Source: Neisseria perflava (lineage in GTDB: Bacteria; Pseudomonadota; Gammaproteobacteria; Burkholderiales; Neisseriaceae). From it: a stretch of 64,000 nt of DNA. Made by a program: the position numbers and the translations under genes. Numbering within the stretch: position 1 is the stretch's first letter; every line of letters begins with the position of its first letter. Shown here one piece after another: positions 9,292 through 19,207 of this stretch. The notes under the pieces are model-generated. The model was not told where the DNA came from, did not search any database, and saw nothing but the letters and a program-made list of their open reading frames with translations. Location of the stretch: positions 1,364,001-1,428,000 of the forward strand of contig NZ_CP136962.1 in NCBI RefSeq assembly GCF_002863305.2. Reading direction: 5' to 3'.

Positions 9292-9648
9292 CTATTCCAC
9301 AATCTCTTTAAATACAACTTCTTTCCCACCGCGAATCAATACGGCGAAACCATCGCCAATTTGCCAACGCGAGCTTGGATTGGCGTACTCGACACCCTGA
9401 CTCCGCAAGCGGACTTGCGCCAGTTTCTCAACCGTATTGCCTTCACGCAGCTCAACCATCATCGGGCTGTGGCTGTTGATATAAATTGCAGTAATCGTCC
9501 GACCTTGTGCGGATTGATAACGGACAGAATACGTCTGCGCCTGTGCAATGACCGGTAACGGCGCGTCAGGGCGCACGGCCTTATACGAGCCGCACGCAGC
9601 GCACAAACTCACGCACAAAGCGCAGATGATTTTGTTCGACATAGACAT
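9292..9648 (-). CDS. MliC-family C-type lysozyme inhibitor lipoprotein
   Basis: A 118-residue putative lipoprotein. The N-terminal hydrophobic signal ends in LCAAC, a lipobox placing the lipidated Cys at residue 19. The mature part keeps the MliC/PliC pattern: a Tyr-rich first strand (TYSVRYQS), IYINSHSPMMVELREG, then SQGVEYANPSSRWQIGDGFAVL, which resembles the family loop that plugs the lysozyme active site. It would protect peptidoglycan from host lysozyme at the envelope. The family call is by pattern and not certain. The gene converges on mutY and probably follows the zinc-finger gene at 9652. Confidence 0.75.
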   Translation of the reverse strand: MSMSNKIICALCVSLCAACGSYKAVRPDAPLPVIAQAQTYSVRYQSAQGRTITAIYINSHSPMMVELREGNTVEKLAQVRLRSQGVEYANPSSRWQIGDGFAVLIRGGKEVVFKEIVE

Positions 9649-9651
9649 AGA

Positions 9652-9849
9652 TTAGTAATGATGATGCGGAATCTCGCCATCAAGACGGTAATAAGTGCCG
9701 CAATACGGGCATTCAATCTCACTGTTGGACTGAATCGGCAAGAACACGCGCGGATGGCCGTTCCATGTTTCATGATTAGGGCCGGAGCAATGCAGCGGCA
9801 AATCCTGCGGTTTGATGACTACAACGTTTTTTTCAGACTGTGTACTCAT
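9652..9849 (-). CDS. Small zinc-finger protein (CHCC type)
   Basis: A 65-residue protein with His and Cys in LHCSGPNHETWNGHPRVFLP and a CPYCGTYY motif, followed by a His-rich end. This is the zf-CHCC arrangement seen in small bacterial relatives of the NDUFS6 subunit of complex I. I chose the ATG at 9849 because GAGGAACC precedes it; a GTG further upstream lacks a site. The function of the bacterial family is not established. It is probably co-transcribed with the MliC-like gene 3 bp downstream. Confidence 0.8.
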   Translation of the reverse strand: MSTQSEKNVVVIKPQDLPLHCSGPNHETWNGHPRVFLPIQSNSEIECPYCGTYYRLDGEIPHHHY

Positions 9850-9956
9850 GGTTTGGTTCCTCACTATGTTTTCTTATCTTCCGATATTGTAAAGCAAAAC
9901 GGCCGGTAGGTTCAGACTGAAAACATTATATAATCACTTTTTTCAGACGGCCTTTG

Positions 9957-10457
9957 ATGATGATGACTACCCTGCTCCGCCTTCAAGATTTCGATACTTC
10001 CGATTCCGCTTCATTTCTTTATACACTCAGCGCAGCCTATTTGGATCACACCGAACAGGCAGGAGATGAGGAAATGTCCGGCCTTAACGACGAACAGCAT
10101 ACATTGACCGCCCTTTGCTATCTCGACAGCCAGGTTCAAGAAGGCGGCTTCGTACAGCTTATCGCTTCAGGATACGGAGAATACATCTTTGGCAATCCGG
10201 TTGCCGACAGCCTGCGCCGCTGGCACATCAAGCCGATACCGAAAATTTTAGACAAAGCCAAAGCCCTGTACGAAAAACACGGTGAAGCCATTGAAAAAAT
10301 GGCAGACGAGCAAAGGGATTTCGACGAAATCCGCAAAGCTTTTCCCGATTTTGAAGAACTTGACGGCGATTATTATGACGTTGCCGACGAAGACTTGGAA
10401 ACCGCAGCAGCGTACGTTCAGGCAAATTGGGATAAATTTGCCAAACTGTCAGGCTGA
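9957..10457 (+). CDS. DMP19-family DNA-mimic protein
   Basis: An acidic protein of about 166 residues matching the neisserial DMP19 family, with an N-terminal LLRLQDFDTSDSASFLYTL segment and an Asp/Glu-rich C-terminal half (DEIRKAFPDFEELDGDYYDV). In N. meningitidis DMP19 copies the charge pattern of DNA and blocks the transcription factor NHTF; that role is known from the family and not shown here. Three successive ATG codons (9957, 9960, 9963) follow a TTG, so the exact start is unsettled. A DUS half-site sits immediately upstream where a ribosome site would be expected. The gene stands alone and ends at a strong bidirectional terminator. Confidence 0.85.
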   Translation: MMMTTLLRLQDFDTSDSASFLYTLSAAYLDHTEQAGDEEMSGLNDEQHTLTALCYLDSQVQEGGFVQLIASGYGEYIFGNPVADSLRRWHIKPIPKILDKAKALYEKHGEAIEKMADEQRDFDEIRKAFPDFEELDGDYYDVADEDLETAAAYVQANWDKFAKLSG

Positions 10458-10468
10458 AACCATAAAAC

Positions 10469-10503
10469 TTTGCCGGTTTGAATCATCTGTTCAAACCGGC
10501 AAA
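10469..10503. terminator. Bidirectional terminator, not DUS-based
   Basis: TTTGCCGGTTTGAA and its exact inverted copy form a 14-bp stem with a 7-base loop between the convergent DMP19 and M48 genes. Confidence 0.85.
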
Positions 10504-10520
10504 ATTATCAATACGCCAAA

Positions 10521-11294
10521 TTAACGTTTGTTTTTCTGATAAATCGGCATCACTTCAGGCAACATTTTGCGGATTGCATTGATACGCGCCTGATTGGTCG
10601 GGTGGGTCGACAAAATAGACAATGAGCTGCCGCCCTGTACTTTGTTCATTTTTTCCCACACGCTTACCGCAGCCTCAGGGTTGTAGCCTGCTTCAGCCAT
10701 CAAACGCACACCGCCGGCATCCGCTTCACTTTCCTGATGGCGTGAGAACGGTTTGGTTGCCAACAAATCTGCCCCCAAGCCGACCAAATCACCATCTACA
10801 CCGGTTGAGCTGGCCAAAATCGAACCGCCCAAGCCGGTCAACACTTGCCCGCCCAAAGCTTTTTTACTGTGCTCCAACAGAGCATGGGTCATTTCATGGC
10901 CGACAACGGCGGCAATTTCAGCATCCGTCAGCTTCAATTTTTCTACTATGCCGGTGTACACGGCCATTTTACCGCCCGGCATTGCCCATGCATTCATTTC
11001 ATCACTGCGGATAACGTTCATCTGCCAATTGAAAGGCACGCCGGTTTTGTTAGCGCGCTCAGCATGAGGACGCAGACGTGCAAACACGCGTTGTACACGT
11101 TGAGCAGTTGGAGATGAAACATCCAAAGCTTTTTGACCACGCGCGTTTTGAATGACTTGTGAGTAACTTTTAGCCGCGTCTTCATTTAAAGTCGCAGTAT
11201 CGTAGCCAACCATATCCGCTACAGAAGTACAGCCGGTCAACGCCAAAATCACGCCCATGCCGGCCCAATATTTTTTATTCCATTTTTTCAACAT
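10521..11294 (-). CDS. M48-family metallopeptidase lipoprotein
   Basis: A 257-residue periplasmic zinc protease. A signal peptide ends with the lipobox LTGC (Cys22). The zinc motif HEMTH is at residues 133-137, with the third ligand in ESEADAGG. This matches the LoiP/YcaL group of outer-membrane-attached quality-control proteases, which cleave misfolded envelope proteins. There are no C-terminal TPR repeats, so it is not BepA. It reads leftward as a single gene, between the strong 10469-10503 terminator and a DUS terminator upstream. Confidence 0.9.
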   Translation of the reverse strand: MLKKWNKKYWAGMGVILALTGCTSVADMVGYDTATLNEDAAKSYSQVIQNARGQKALDVSSPTAQRVQRVFARLRPHAERANKTGVPFNWQMNVIRSDEMNAWAMPGGKMAVYTGIVEKLKLTDAEIAAVVGHEMTHALLEHSKKALGGQVLTGLGGSILASSTGVDGDLVGLGADLLATKPFSRHQESEADAGGVRLMAEAGYNPEAAVSVWEKMNKVQGGSSLSILSTHPTNQARINAIRKMLPEVMPIYQKNKR

Positions 11295-11358
11295 GTTTTC
11301 TCTCTGTGTTTTTAAGTTAATGTAACGACATTGTACCCAAATTTAATACACTTTACAC

Positions 11359-11391
11359 AAAAGGCCGTCTGAACGGTTTCAGACGGCCTTT
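11359..11391. terminator. DUS inverted-pair terminator after pbpG
   Basis: AAAGGCCGTCTGAA faces its inverted copy with a short loop, downstream of pbpG. Confidence 0.85.
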
Positions 11392-11402
11392 AAGCGTAAC
11401 AT

Positions 11403-12335
11403 TTAAGAACGGCGCTGCAACATCCAAGACTCAATCTTACGCGCATCGTTCACGCGGGTTGTAGAAGACGGAGAGTTGAGCAATACGATGGTAATCGGCT
11501 GATTCTGTACATTGGCCTTAACCACCATAGAACGTCCTGCTTCACGAATATAGCCTGTTTTCTGCAATTCGATATTCCAGCTACCCTCACGCACCAAGGC
11601 ATTGGAGTTTTTGTAGTTTTGACGACCGTTTGCCGTCCAAACCGAGCCGTAATTTGAAGTCGAATTTTTACGGATCAGCGGATATTTGCTGGCTGCCGCA
11701 ACCATGCGGTTCAAATCGCGTGCAGTGGAAACGTTTTGGAAATTCAGACCGGTAGGCTCATAGAAACGGCTGCTGGTCATACCCAGACTTTGCGCTTTGG
11801 CATTCATGGCTGCAACAAACGCGCTCATACCACCCGGATAAGTACGGCCCAATGCATGAGTGGCACGGTTTTCACTGCTCATCAGGCTCAGGTGCAACAG
11901 TTCGCCGCGAGTCAGCGTCGTGCCGATGCTCAAACGGCTGCCCGTACCTTTCAAACGGTCGATTTCAGCCTCGGTAATCGTGATAGGCTCGTTCATATCC
12001 AGACGCGCATCCAAAACCACCATAGCGCTCATCAATTTGGAAATAGAGGCAATCGGCATGACACGATCAGGGTTTTTCTGATACAGCACTTCACCGGTTT
12101 TATTATTGAAAATCAAAGCAGATTGCGAAGAAAGCAGAGGACCGGCCAAAGCGGCTTGAGCTTCGACTTGATCAGCATGACTCAACGCAAAAGCTTCCAT
12201 CGGGTCATTTTGCACAGGGAAATTTTGCTCCAAAAATTGTCCCAATACATCCATATCATCGGCAACGGCAGGCGCAGAAGCAAAGGCCAATGCCACACCT
12301 GTCCATACCATTCCTAAAGTTTTATAGAATTTCAT
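11403..12335 (-). CDS. pbpG: D-alanyl-D-alanine endopeptidase (PBP7/8-like, neisserial PBP4)
   Basis: A 310-residue periplasmic low-molecular-mass penicillin-binding protein that cuts peptidoglycan cross-links. The three active-site motifs are present: Ser97-x-x-Lys100 (SISK), Ser154-Glu-Asn156 and Lys259-Thr-Gly261. A Sec signal peptide ends near AVA-DD. I chose the ATG at 12335 because the signal peptide follows directly; a start 24 bp upstream would add eight residues. The family is the small PbpG type without the C-terminal domain of DacA. It ends 10 bp before a DUS terminator. Confidence 0.92.
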   Translation of the reverse strand: MKFYKTLGMVWTGVALAFASAPAVADDMDVLGQFLEQNFPVQNDPMEAFALSHADQVEAQAALAGPLLSSQSALIFNNKTGEVLYQKNPDRVMPIASISKLMSAMVVLDARLDMNEPITITEAEIDRLKGTGSRLSIGTTLTRGELLHLSLMSSENRATHALGRTYPGGMSAFVAAMNAKAQSLGMTSSRFYEPTGLNFQNVSTARDLNRMVAAASKYPLIRKNSTSNYGSVWTANGRQNYKNSNALVREGSWNIELQKTGYIREAGRSMVVKANVQNQPITIVLLNSPSSTTRVNDARKIESWMLQRRS

Positions 12336-12624
12336 ATCTGCCAATTCAAAAAAATACATTTAATTCAACATTCTGTTAAATTTTTCGGCAATTGTAAAGC
12401 GAGTTGAGAAAACTTTGCGTTTGTTTGCGAGATATTCAAATCCCACGCCCTCATCTGTTTCTCAGACGATACGGCACAATGCCTGCTCTGATTTGAAAAA
12501 ACACAAGATAGTCATTATACTTAGGCACCTTTGTCAGAGGCATTCCCTCAATCCGGCAATACGCCCGAAATATCTGTTTCCCCTTTACAACACAGCCTCC
12601 ATACAACCATACGAAGAAATTATT

Positions 12625-13890
12625 ATGTCTGAAGAAAAACGCACCTGTTCATTCTGCGGAAAGTCTGAAAACGACGTTAAAAATCTGATTGAAGGCGAAC
12701 ACGCCTTCATCTGCAACGAATGCGTGGAAACTTGCGGCCTGATGCTGCAAGACAACGAGTCCGGCGAGATTGAAAACGAATTTGCCAAAGTAAAAGAAGA
12801 AAACGCCGAGAAAAAACTGCCTACCCCTGCCGAAATCGTTGCCAACCTCAACGACCACGTTATCGGCCAGGAACACGCAAAAAAAGCGTTGGCGGTATCG
12901 GTTTACAACCACTACAAACGCCTGCGCCATCCAAAAGCAGACGGCAAGGTTGAATTGTCCAAATCCAACATCCTGCTTATCGGTCCGACAGGCTCAGGTA
13001 AAACCCTGTTGGCGCAATCTTTGGCGCGCAAATTGGATGTCCCTTTTGTTATGGCAGATGCCACAACTTTGACCGAAGCCGGTTATGTCGGTGAAGACGT
13101 CGAACAAATCATCACCAAACTTTTGGGCAAATGTGATTTTGACGTTGAGAAAGCCCAGCGCGGCATCGTTTATATCGATGAAATCGATAAAATCTCACGC
13201 AAAAGCGACAATCCGTCCATCACGCGCGACGTATCCGGCGAAGGTGTGCAACAAGCCTTGCTGAAACTGATTGAAGGCACGGTAGCCAGCGTTCCTCCTC
13301 AAGGCGGACGCAAACATCCGAACCAAGAATTCATCAACGTTGATACCACCAACATCCTCTTTATTTGTGGTGGCGCATTTGCAGGCTTGGAAAAAGTCAT
13401 CCGTCAACGTACTGAAAAAGGCGGTATCGGCTTTGGTGCAGCGGTACACAGCAAAGATGAAAACGCCGATATTTCAGCCCTGTTTGAAACAGTCGAGCCT
13501 GAAGACTTAATTAAATTCGGTTTGATTCCCGAGCTTATCGGCCGTTTGCCTGTGATTGCCACACTGGCAGAATTGGACGAAGATGCTTTGGTCAACATTT
13601 TGACCGAACCGAAAAATGCCTTGGTCAAACAATATCAAACCTTGTTTGAAATGGAAAATGTCGGCCTTGAGTTTGAAGAAGATGCTTTGCGCAGCATCGC
13701 CAAACTAGCAATGGAACGCAAAACAGGTGCGCGTGGCTTGCGCTCTATCGTTGAACGTTGCCTCTTAGACACCATGTACGCCCTGCCAGATTTGAAAGAC
13801 GTAGCAAAAGTCGTCATCAATAAAGAGGTGGTGGAAAAAGGTGAACAGCCAAAACTTTTCCGTGAAGACGGCAGCGAATATAAGCAATAA
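12625..13890 (+). CDS. clpX: ATP-dependent Clp protease ATP-binding subunit ClpX
   Basis: ClpX is the AAA+ unfoldase that feeds substrates to ClpP. The 421-residue protein has the N-terminal zinc-binding domain (Cys8, Cys11, Cys30, Cys33), Walker A GPTGSGKT, pore motif GYVGED, Walker B VYIDEIDK and the IGF loop (GGIGFG) that docks on ClpP. I chose the start MSEEKRTC at 12625; the frame is open upstream but has no family similarity. No clpP is adjacent, which is normal for Neisseria. The leader 12336-12624 has no recognisable gene. An intrinsic terminator follows. Confidence 0.97.
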   Translation: MSEEKRTCSFCGKSENDVKNLIEGEHAFICNECVETCGLMLQDNESGEIENEFAKVKEENAEKKLPTPAEIVANLNDHVIGQEHAKKALAVSVYNHYKRLRHPKADGKVELSKSNILLIGPTGSGKTLLAQSLARKLDVPFVMADATTLTEAGYVGEDVEQIITKLLGKCDFDVEKAQRGIVYIDEIDKISRKSDNPSITRDVSGEGVQQALLKLIEGTVASVPPQGGRKHPNQEFINVDTTNILFICGGAFAGLEKVIRQRTEKGGIGFGAAVHSKDENADISALFETVEPEDLIKFGLIPELIGRLPVIATLAELDEDALVNILTEPKNALVKQYQTLFEMENVGLEFEEDALRSIAKLAMERKTGARGLRSIVERCLLDTMYALPDLKDVAKVVINKEVVEKGEQPKLFREDGSEYKQ

Positions 13891-13905
13891 GGTTTATTCT
13901 CCGAA

Positions 13906-13938
13906 AAAGACGTGTACCCGTTGTTACACGTCTTTTTT
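13906..13938 (+). terminator. Intrinsic terminator of clpX
   Basis: AAAGACGTGT pairs with ACACGTCTTT across a 10-base loop and runs into a T-tract, 15 bp past the clpX stop. Confidence 0.9.
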
Positions 13939-13991
13939 ATTCTCTTAATAAAACCAAAAGCATATCTTTTAATAATGGCCTTATACATAAA

Positions 13992-14034
13992 AAAACAAAG
14001 GCCATCTGAAACATATTCAGACGGCCTTTGTTTT
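13992..14034. terminator. Inverted pair with one variant DUS
   Basis: AAAACAAAGGCCATCTGAA pairs with a copy carrying the standard GCCGTCTGAA; the GCCATCTGAA arm has one changed base. It lies between clpX and a convergent lipoprotein gene. Confidence 0.75.
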
Positions 14035-14101
14035 CAAGTTGCTCTAAGTCTGTCTTCATCCGGAGTATTGATGAGAGTGACTTCCTTGAATTTTATGAAG
14101 C

Positions 14102-14437
14102 TTATTTTTTTGCTTTTTTAGCAGCTTTTTTTGCAGGAGCAGCTTTAGCAGCAGGCTCGGATGCGGCAGCTTCAGGAGCAACAGCCTCAGGCGCTGCTAC
14201 CGGTTCAGAGGCAGCAGGCTCGGAAGCAGCTGATTCAGCGGTACGTTGATAGCCTTTGTCTTTCATGCAGGCATCAAACACAGCGCGGTCAGCATTTTCA
14301 CCAGATGCCTGTTGGCATTGGGTCATTGCTTCTTCAACAGTGACGCGTGGCGCTGCCGCTTCTTCAGCAGGTTTGGAAGAAGAACAAGCTGCCAACATCA
14401 GGCTACCGGTTGCAAGAGCGATCAATAAAGTTTTCAT
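14102..14437 (-). CDS. Small Ala/Glu-rich lipoprotein of unknown function
   Basis: A 111-residue protein with a clear lipoprotein signal ending MLAAC (Cys18). A short central region has two cysteines (MTQCQQAS and FDACMKDKGYQ) that could pair. The C-terminal half is low complexity: repeated AASEP/AAPEA units, then a Lys-Ala-rich end resembling histone H1-like tails. The central C-x(n)-C segment with DACMKDKGY resembles small periplasmic lipoproteins of Neisseria, but I cannot name the family. It is a single gene, converging on clpX. Confidence 0.75.
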   Translation of the reverse strand: MKTLLIALATGSLMLAACSSSKPAEEAAAPRVTVEEAMTQCQQASGENADRAVFDACMKDKGYQRTAESAASEPAASEPVAAPEAVAPEAAASEPAAKAAPAKKAAKKAKK

Positions 14438-14868
14438 AATTGTATATTCCTAAATTTTAATTTTATGGTTTACCGTTAAACGGGAGATACAGGCTGTCAA
14501 CCAGCCCTGCACCACAATATTGAGTACCCAATTCCAATTTAGTTTCATTTTAGCCTGTAAGTTTTTGATAAATTAATCCTATTGACGTTAAGACAAATGC
14601 TTAATTCTCAATAAACTCAAAACCTTGCCGATCAATTTATTTTTCTTCTCTTAGACTGTAAAAATATCAAAATCAGGCCAATCAAAGCTGTCGCCATCAT
14701 TTGGGGAGTCCTTCGTTTTATGGCATAATGGACTACTTGACGGATTTTCCGTACCCCATTTTTTTAAACCGCAGAATCGACACCATACTGCGGTTTGTCC
14801 ATTTCAGAATCAGATTTTTTCAGACGGCCTTATTATGCAAAAGGCCGTCTGAACAGAAAGCCGCTATC
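14438..14868. other. Intergenic region, no gene seen
   Basis: This 431-bp AT-rich stretch separates the lipoprotein gene from rhlE. It holds a 9-bp-arm hairpin (AAACCGCAG at 14766-14774 with CTGCGGTTT at 14788-14796) and a DUS inverted pair at about 14819-14853 directly before rhlE. No convincing coding frame or RNA gene was recognised. Confidence 0.6.
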
Positions 14869-16260
14869 ATGAATCCTTTCTCTTCACTCGGTTTAGGCAG
14901 CGAATTGGTCTCTGCCCTGACCGATCAGGGTTATGAAAACCCGACGCCTATCCAAGCCGCATCCATTCCTAAGGCGTTGGCCGGACACGACCTTTTAGCT
15001 GCCGCCCAAACCGGCACAGGCAAAACCGCCGCCTTTATGCTGCCCAGCCTAGAACGCCTGAAACGCTACGCCACATCCAGCACTTCCCCGGCCATGCACC
15101 CCGTCCGCATGCTGGTATTGACCCCTACCCGCGAACTGGCCGATCAAATCGACCAAAACGTACAGGCATACATTAAAAACCTCCCTTTGCGCCACACCGT
15201 CCTCTTCGGCGGCGTCAATATGGACAAACAAACTGCCGACTTGCGCACCGGTTGCGAAATCGTTGTTGCCACAGTTGGCCGACTGCTCGACCACGTCAAA
15301 CAAAAAAACATCAATTTAAACAAAGTTGAAATCGTCGTACTCGACGAAGCCGACCGTATGCTGGACATGGGTTTCATCGACGATATCCGCAAAATCATGC
15401 AGATGTTGCCCAAACAGCGACAAACCCTGCTTTTCTCCGCCACTTTCTCACCGCCTATCCGCAAGCTTGCACAAGATTTTATGCATACGCCTGAAATGGT
15501 CGAGGTGGCTGCGCAAAACACCACCAACGCCAATGTCGAGCAACACATCATTGCCGTTGATGCACTCAAAAAACGCAACCTGCTCGAACGCCTGATTGTT
15601 GATTTGCATATGAATCAAGTTATTGTTTTCTGCAAAACCAAACAAAGCGTCGATCAAGTTACCCGCGACCTCGTCCGCCGCAATATCGCCGCGCAATCCA
15701 TCCACGGCGACAAATCCCAACAAAGCCGACTGGAAACCCTCAATGCCTTTAAAGAAGGTACATTACGCGTTTTAGTTGCCACTGACGTTGCCGCGCGCGG
15801 CCTGGATATTGCCGAGTTGCCTTTCGTCATCAACTACGAGTTACCGACCCAACCCGAAGACTACGTCCACCGCATCGGACGTACCGGCCGGGCCGGTGCT
15901 GACGGCGTTGCCATTTCCTTGATGGATAAAACCGAACAAAAAATGTTTGAAGCCATTAAAGAGCTGACCGACAGCGATTTGAAAGTAGAACGCATCGAAG
16001 GCTTCGAGCCACATTGGTGGGGCAACGGCAACCAAGATGAAGCTGAAACACACCAGAATCAACACAACGACAGCCGCTCCCGCCGCGATGACAGAAACAA
16101 ACGCAGCGAATATGCGAGCAAGTCGGACAAAAACTCGAAAAAAACAGAAGACAAAAATGACCCGGGTATTGCCTGCGGCAAAATTGCCGGCAGAACACGC
16201 CGTAGCCGTCACGAGCGTCAGCCTTGCGCCCTGCTCCAACCTGGTTTTGGCGTAAAATAA
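14869..16260 (+). CDS. rhlE: DEAD-box ATP-dependent RNA helicase, RhlE-like
   Basis: A 463-residue DEAD-box helicase that unwinds short RNA duplexes. The motifs are in order: PTPIQ (Q motif), AQTGTGKT (I), PTRELA (Ia), DEAD (II), SAT (III), and HRIGRTGRAG (VI). The C-terminal tail from about residue 390 is basic and hydrophilic, as in RhlE, and varies between species. I chose the ATG at 14869 because MNPFSSLGLGSELV matches the family start. The longer frame to 14701 runs through a DUS hairpin and has no family similarity. Three hairpins follow before the convergent acnB gene. Confidence 0.93.
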   Translation: MNPFSSLGLGSELVSALTDQGYENPTPIQAASIPKALAGHDLLAAAQTGTGKTAAFMLPSLERLKRYATSSTSPAMHPVRMLVLTPTRELADQIDQNVQAYIKNLPLRHTVLFGGVNMDKQTADLRTGCEIVVATVGRLLDHVKQKNINLNKVEIVVLDEADRMLDMGFIDDIRKIMQMLPKQRQTLLFSATFSPPIRKLAQDFMHTPEMVEVAAQNTTNANVEQHIIAVDALKKRNLLERLIVDLHMNQVIVFCKTKQSVDQVTRDLVRRNIAAQSIHGDKSQQSRLETLNAFKEGTLRVLVATDVAARGLDIAELPFVINYELPTQPEDYVHRIGRTGRAGADGVAISLMDKTEQKMFEAIKELTDSDLKVERIEGFEPHWWGNGNQDEAETHQNQHNDSRSRRDDRNKRSEYASKSDKNSKKTEDKNDPGIACGKIAGRTRRSRHERQPCALLQPGFGVK

Positions 16261-16277
16261 ACAACGCTGTTTTGTAC

Positions 16278-16318
16278 TAAAAGGCCGTCTGAAATATATC
16301 TTTCAGACGGCCTTTTAT
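16278..16318. terminator. DUS inverted-pair terminator after rhlE
   Basis: AAAAGGCCGTCTGAAA faces its inverted copy and is followed by TTTT. Confidence 0.85.
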
Positions 16319-16332
16319 TAAACCTAAAATAA

Positions 16333-16359
16333 AAAGGACGTGATGAACACGTCCTTTAT
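16333..16359. terminator. Second intrinsic terminator between rhlE and acnB
   Basis: AAAGGACGTG pairs with CACGTCCTTT around a 5-base loop. It is not DUS-derived. Confidence 0.75.
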
Positions 16360-16365
16360 TTATCC

Positions 16366-16403
16366 TTTTCAGACGGCCTTGGTTATTTAAGGCCGTCTGA
16401 AAA
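16366..16403. terminator. DUS inverted pair at the acnB 3' side
   Basis: TTTTCAGACGGCCTT and AAGGCCGTCTGAAAA are arranged outward-facing with a 9-base loop, just past the acnB stop. Confidence 0.8.
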
Positions 16404-16421
16404 TCGGTTTACCTTGTTACA

Positions 16422-19007
16422 TTAAACATTCACGGTCTCGGCTACTTCGTTGTAGCTGTCGATTTCGTTGAAGTTCATGTAGCGGTAGATTTGATCACCC
16501 TGTTCGTTGATGATGCCGATGTTGGCTTGGTATTCTTCAACGGTCGGGATTTTACCCAGTTTGGAGCAGATTGCTGCCAACTCAGCCGAGCCGAGGTAAA
16601 CGAAGGTGTTTTTACCCAAGCGGTTCGGGAAGTTACGGGTGGAAGTGGACATTACAGTCGCGCCTTCGTGTACTTGTGCTTGGTTACCCATACACAGCGA
16701 ACAGCCCGGCATTTCCATACGCGCGCCTGCACGGCCGAGTACGCCATAGTGGCCTTCGTCGGACAACTCTTTCGCGTCCATTTTGGTCGGCGGCGCCATC
16801 CACAGGCGGACGGGGATGTCGGACTTGCCTTCCAAGAGTTTGGAGGCGGCGCGGAAGTGGCCGATGTTGGTCATGCACGAACCGATGAACACTTCGTCGA
16901 TTTTGGTGCCGGAACGTTCGGACATGAAGCATACGTCGTCCGGGTCGTTCGGGCAGGCGATAATCGGCTCTTTGATGTCGTCCATGTTGATTTCAATCAC
17001 AGCGGCGTATTCGGCATCTTTATCCGCTTCGAGCAGCTCAGGATTTGCCAGCCATTTTTCCATGGCTTTGATGCGGCGTTCCAAAGTGCGCGGGTCTTGA
17101 TAGCCGTCGGCAATCATGTTTTTCATCAACACGATGTTGGATTTCATGTACTCGATAATCGGCTCTTTGTTGAGCTTCACGGTACAGCCGGCAGCGGAGC
17201 GTTCGGCGGATGCGTCGGTCAATTCAAAAGCTTGTTCTACTTTCAAATCAGGCAGGCCTTCAATTTCGAGGATACGGCCGGAGAAGATGTTTTTCTTACC
17301 GGCTTTGGCGACGGTCAGCAAACCTTGTTTAATCGCGTAAAGCGGAATGGCGTTTACCAAATCACGCAGGGTTACGCCCGGTTGCAGTTTGCCGCTGAAG
17401 CGTACCAATACAGACTCAGGCATATCGAGCGGCATCACGCCTGTAGCTGCTGCGAAAGCAACCAAGCCGGAGCCGGCTGGGAAAGAAATACCGATAGGGA
17501 AACGGGTGTGGCTGTCACCGCCGGTACCGACTGTATCAGGCAACAACAGACGGTTGAGCCATGAGTGAATCACACCATCGCCCGGACGCAGGGATACACC
17601 GCCACGGGTAGAGATGAAAGCAGGCAATTCTTTATGGGTTCTCACATCGACAGGTTTTGGATAAGCGGCGGTGTGACAGAAAGACTGCATCACCATATCG
17701 GCGGAGAAGCCCAAGCAAGCCAAGTCTTTCAGCTCGTCGCGGGTCATCGGGCCAGTAGTATCTTGCGAGCCGACAGTCGTCATGCGTGGTTCGCAGTAAG
17801 TACCCGGACGCACGCCTTTGCCTTCCGGCAAACCGCAGGCGCGGCCAACCATTTTTTGAGCTAATGTGAAACCGGCTTTGCTTTCAGCTGGCGCTTGAGG
17901 CAGGCGGAATTCGGTGGAAGCAGGCAGTTTCAGTGCTTCGCGTGCTTTGGCAGTCAGGCCGCGACCGATAATCAGGTTGATACGGCCACCTGCTTGCACT
18001 TCATCCAGCAATACTTGTGATTTCAAGCTGAATTCGGCAACGGTTTCACCATTTTTCACGATTTTGCCTTCATAAGGCAGGATATCGACAACATCGCCCA
18101 TTTTCAGCGCGGAAACATCGACTTCAATCGGCAGCGCGCCGGAGTCTTCTTGAGTATTGAAGAAAATCGGTGCGATTTTGCCACCCAAGCAGACGCCGCC
18201 AAAACGTTTGTTCGGAACGAACGGAATGTCTTCGCCGGTATGCCAAATGACAGAGTTGGTCGCGGATTTGCGTGAAGAACCGGTACCGACCACGTCGCCG
18301 ACGTAGGCAACCGGATGACCTTTGGCTTTGAGTTCTTCCAACAATTTAATCGGACCGACTTCGCCCGGTTTGTCAGGCGTGATGCCGTCGCGCGGGTTTT
18401 TCAGCATAGCCAGCGCGTGCAGCGGAATATCGGGACGGCTCCACGCGTCGGGGGCGGGAGAGAGGTCGTCTGTATTGGTTTCGCCGTCAACTTTAAAGAC
18501 GGTAACAGTGATTTTTTCGGGAACTTTGGCGCGTGAGGTGAACCATTCGGCATCTGCCCAAGATTGCAATACTTCTTGCGCGTATTTGTTGCCTTTTTCA
18601 GCTTTTTCTTGAACATCGTGGAAAGAGTCGAACATCAGCAGAGTGTGTTTCAGACCATTTGCAGCGATAGGTGCAAGTTTGTCGTTGTCTAAGAGTTCGA
18701 TGAGTGCGTGAATGTTGTAACCGCCAAGCATGGTACCCAACAGTTCGGTAGCGTACTCAGGGGAAATCAACGGGCTGGATGCGCTGCCTTCGGCAATGGC
18801 AGCCAAAAATGAAGCTTTGACTTTGGCGGCATCGTCCACACCGGGCGGTACGCGGTGAGCCAACAGCTCAACCAAGAATTCACCTTCACCGGCAGGCGGA
18901 TTTTTCAGCAGCTCAACCAAATCAGCGGTTTGCTGAGCAGTCAGAGGAAGGGCGGGAATACCAAGGGCAGCGCGCTCGGCGGCAGCTTTACGATAGGCTT
19001 CTAACAT
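16422..19007 (-). CDS. acnB: Bifunctional aconitate hydratase 2 / 2-methylisocitrate dehydratase
   Basis: AcnB interconverts citrate and isocitrate in the TCA cycle and can act on methylisocitrate. The 861-residue length fits AcnB (E. coli about 865) and not AcnA. The N-terminal HEAT-like domain opens [16 protein letters not shown]. The 4Fe-4S cysteines are in [10 protein letters not shown] and GCSLCMGNQ near the C-terminus. I chose the ATG at 19007, 8 bp after an AAGGAAC ribosome site; an upstream in-frame start at 19049 adds a basic leader with no homology. The gene is alone on its strand here. Confidence 0.97.
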   Translation of the reverse strand: MLEAYRKAAAERAALGIPALPLTAQQTADLVELLKNPPAGEGEFLVELLAHRVPPGVDDAAKVKASFLAAIAEGSASSPLISPEYATELLGTMLGGYNIHALIELLDNDKLAPIAANGLKHTLLMFDSFHDVQEKAEKGNKYAQEVLQSWADAEWFTSRAKVPEKITVTVFKVDGETNTDDLSPAPDAWSRPDIPLHALAMLKNPRDGITPDKPGEVGPIKLLEELKAKGHPVAYVGDVVGTGSSRKSATNSVIWHTGEDIPFVPNKRFGGVCLGGKIAPIFFNTQEDSGALPIEVDVSALKMGDVVDILPYEGKIVKNGETVAEFSLKSQVLLDEVQAGGRINLIIGRGLTAKAREALKLPASTEFRLPQAPAESKAGFTLAQKMVGRACGLPEGKGVRPGTYCEPRMTTVGSQDTTGPMTRDELKDLACLGFSADMVMQSFCHTAAYPKPVDVRTHKELPAFISTRGGVSLRPGDGVIHSWLNRLLLPDTVGTGGDSHTRFPIGISFPAGSGLVAFAAATGVMPLDMPESVLVRFSGKLQPGVTLRDLVNAIPLYAIKQGLLTVAKAGKKNIFSGRILEIEGLPDLKVEQAFELTDASAERSAAGCTVKLNKEPIIEYMKSNIVLMKNMIADGYQDPRTLERRIKAMEKWLANPELLEADKDAEYAAVIEINMDDIKEPIIACPNDPDDVCFMSERSGTKIDEVFIGSCMTNIGHFRAASKLLEGKSDIPVRLWMAPPTKMDAKELSDEGHYGVLGRAGARMEMPGCSLCMGNQAQVHEGATVMSTSTRNFPNRLGKNTFVYLGSAELAAICSKLGKIPTVEEYQANIGIINEQGDQIYRYMNFNEIDSYNEVAETVNV

Positions 19008-19207
19008 CTCTTTGTTCCTTTTTCTGTTTTTTCTTCTGGGCAGTTGCAAATGATTTGCAGTTAAAGATTGTAAACAATCCTTTTAAGCATCATAGACCAG
19101 TTTTCAAAAAATGGGAACAGTTATGTTACTGAATGTAATAAATTTAAACTATTTTATTTAATGTATTAATAGTCTAATTTATCTCAAGCCGCCCTCTTCT
19201 ACGCGTT

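Noticed and set aside
14461..14700. Small RNA or riboswitch candidate
   Set aside because: Some local pairing is possible, but I see no known motif, promoter and terminator set.
16491..17564. A 357-codon open frame opposite acnB
   Set aside because: Same reason: antisense shadow of a highly conserved gene, with low-complexity His/Phe/Arg-rich product.
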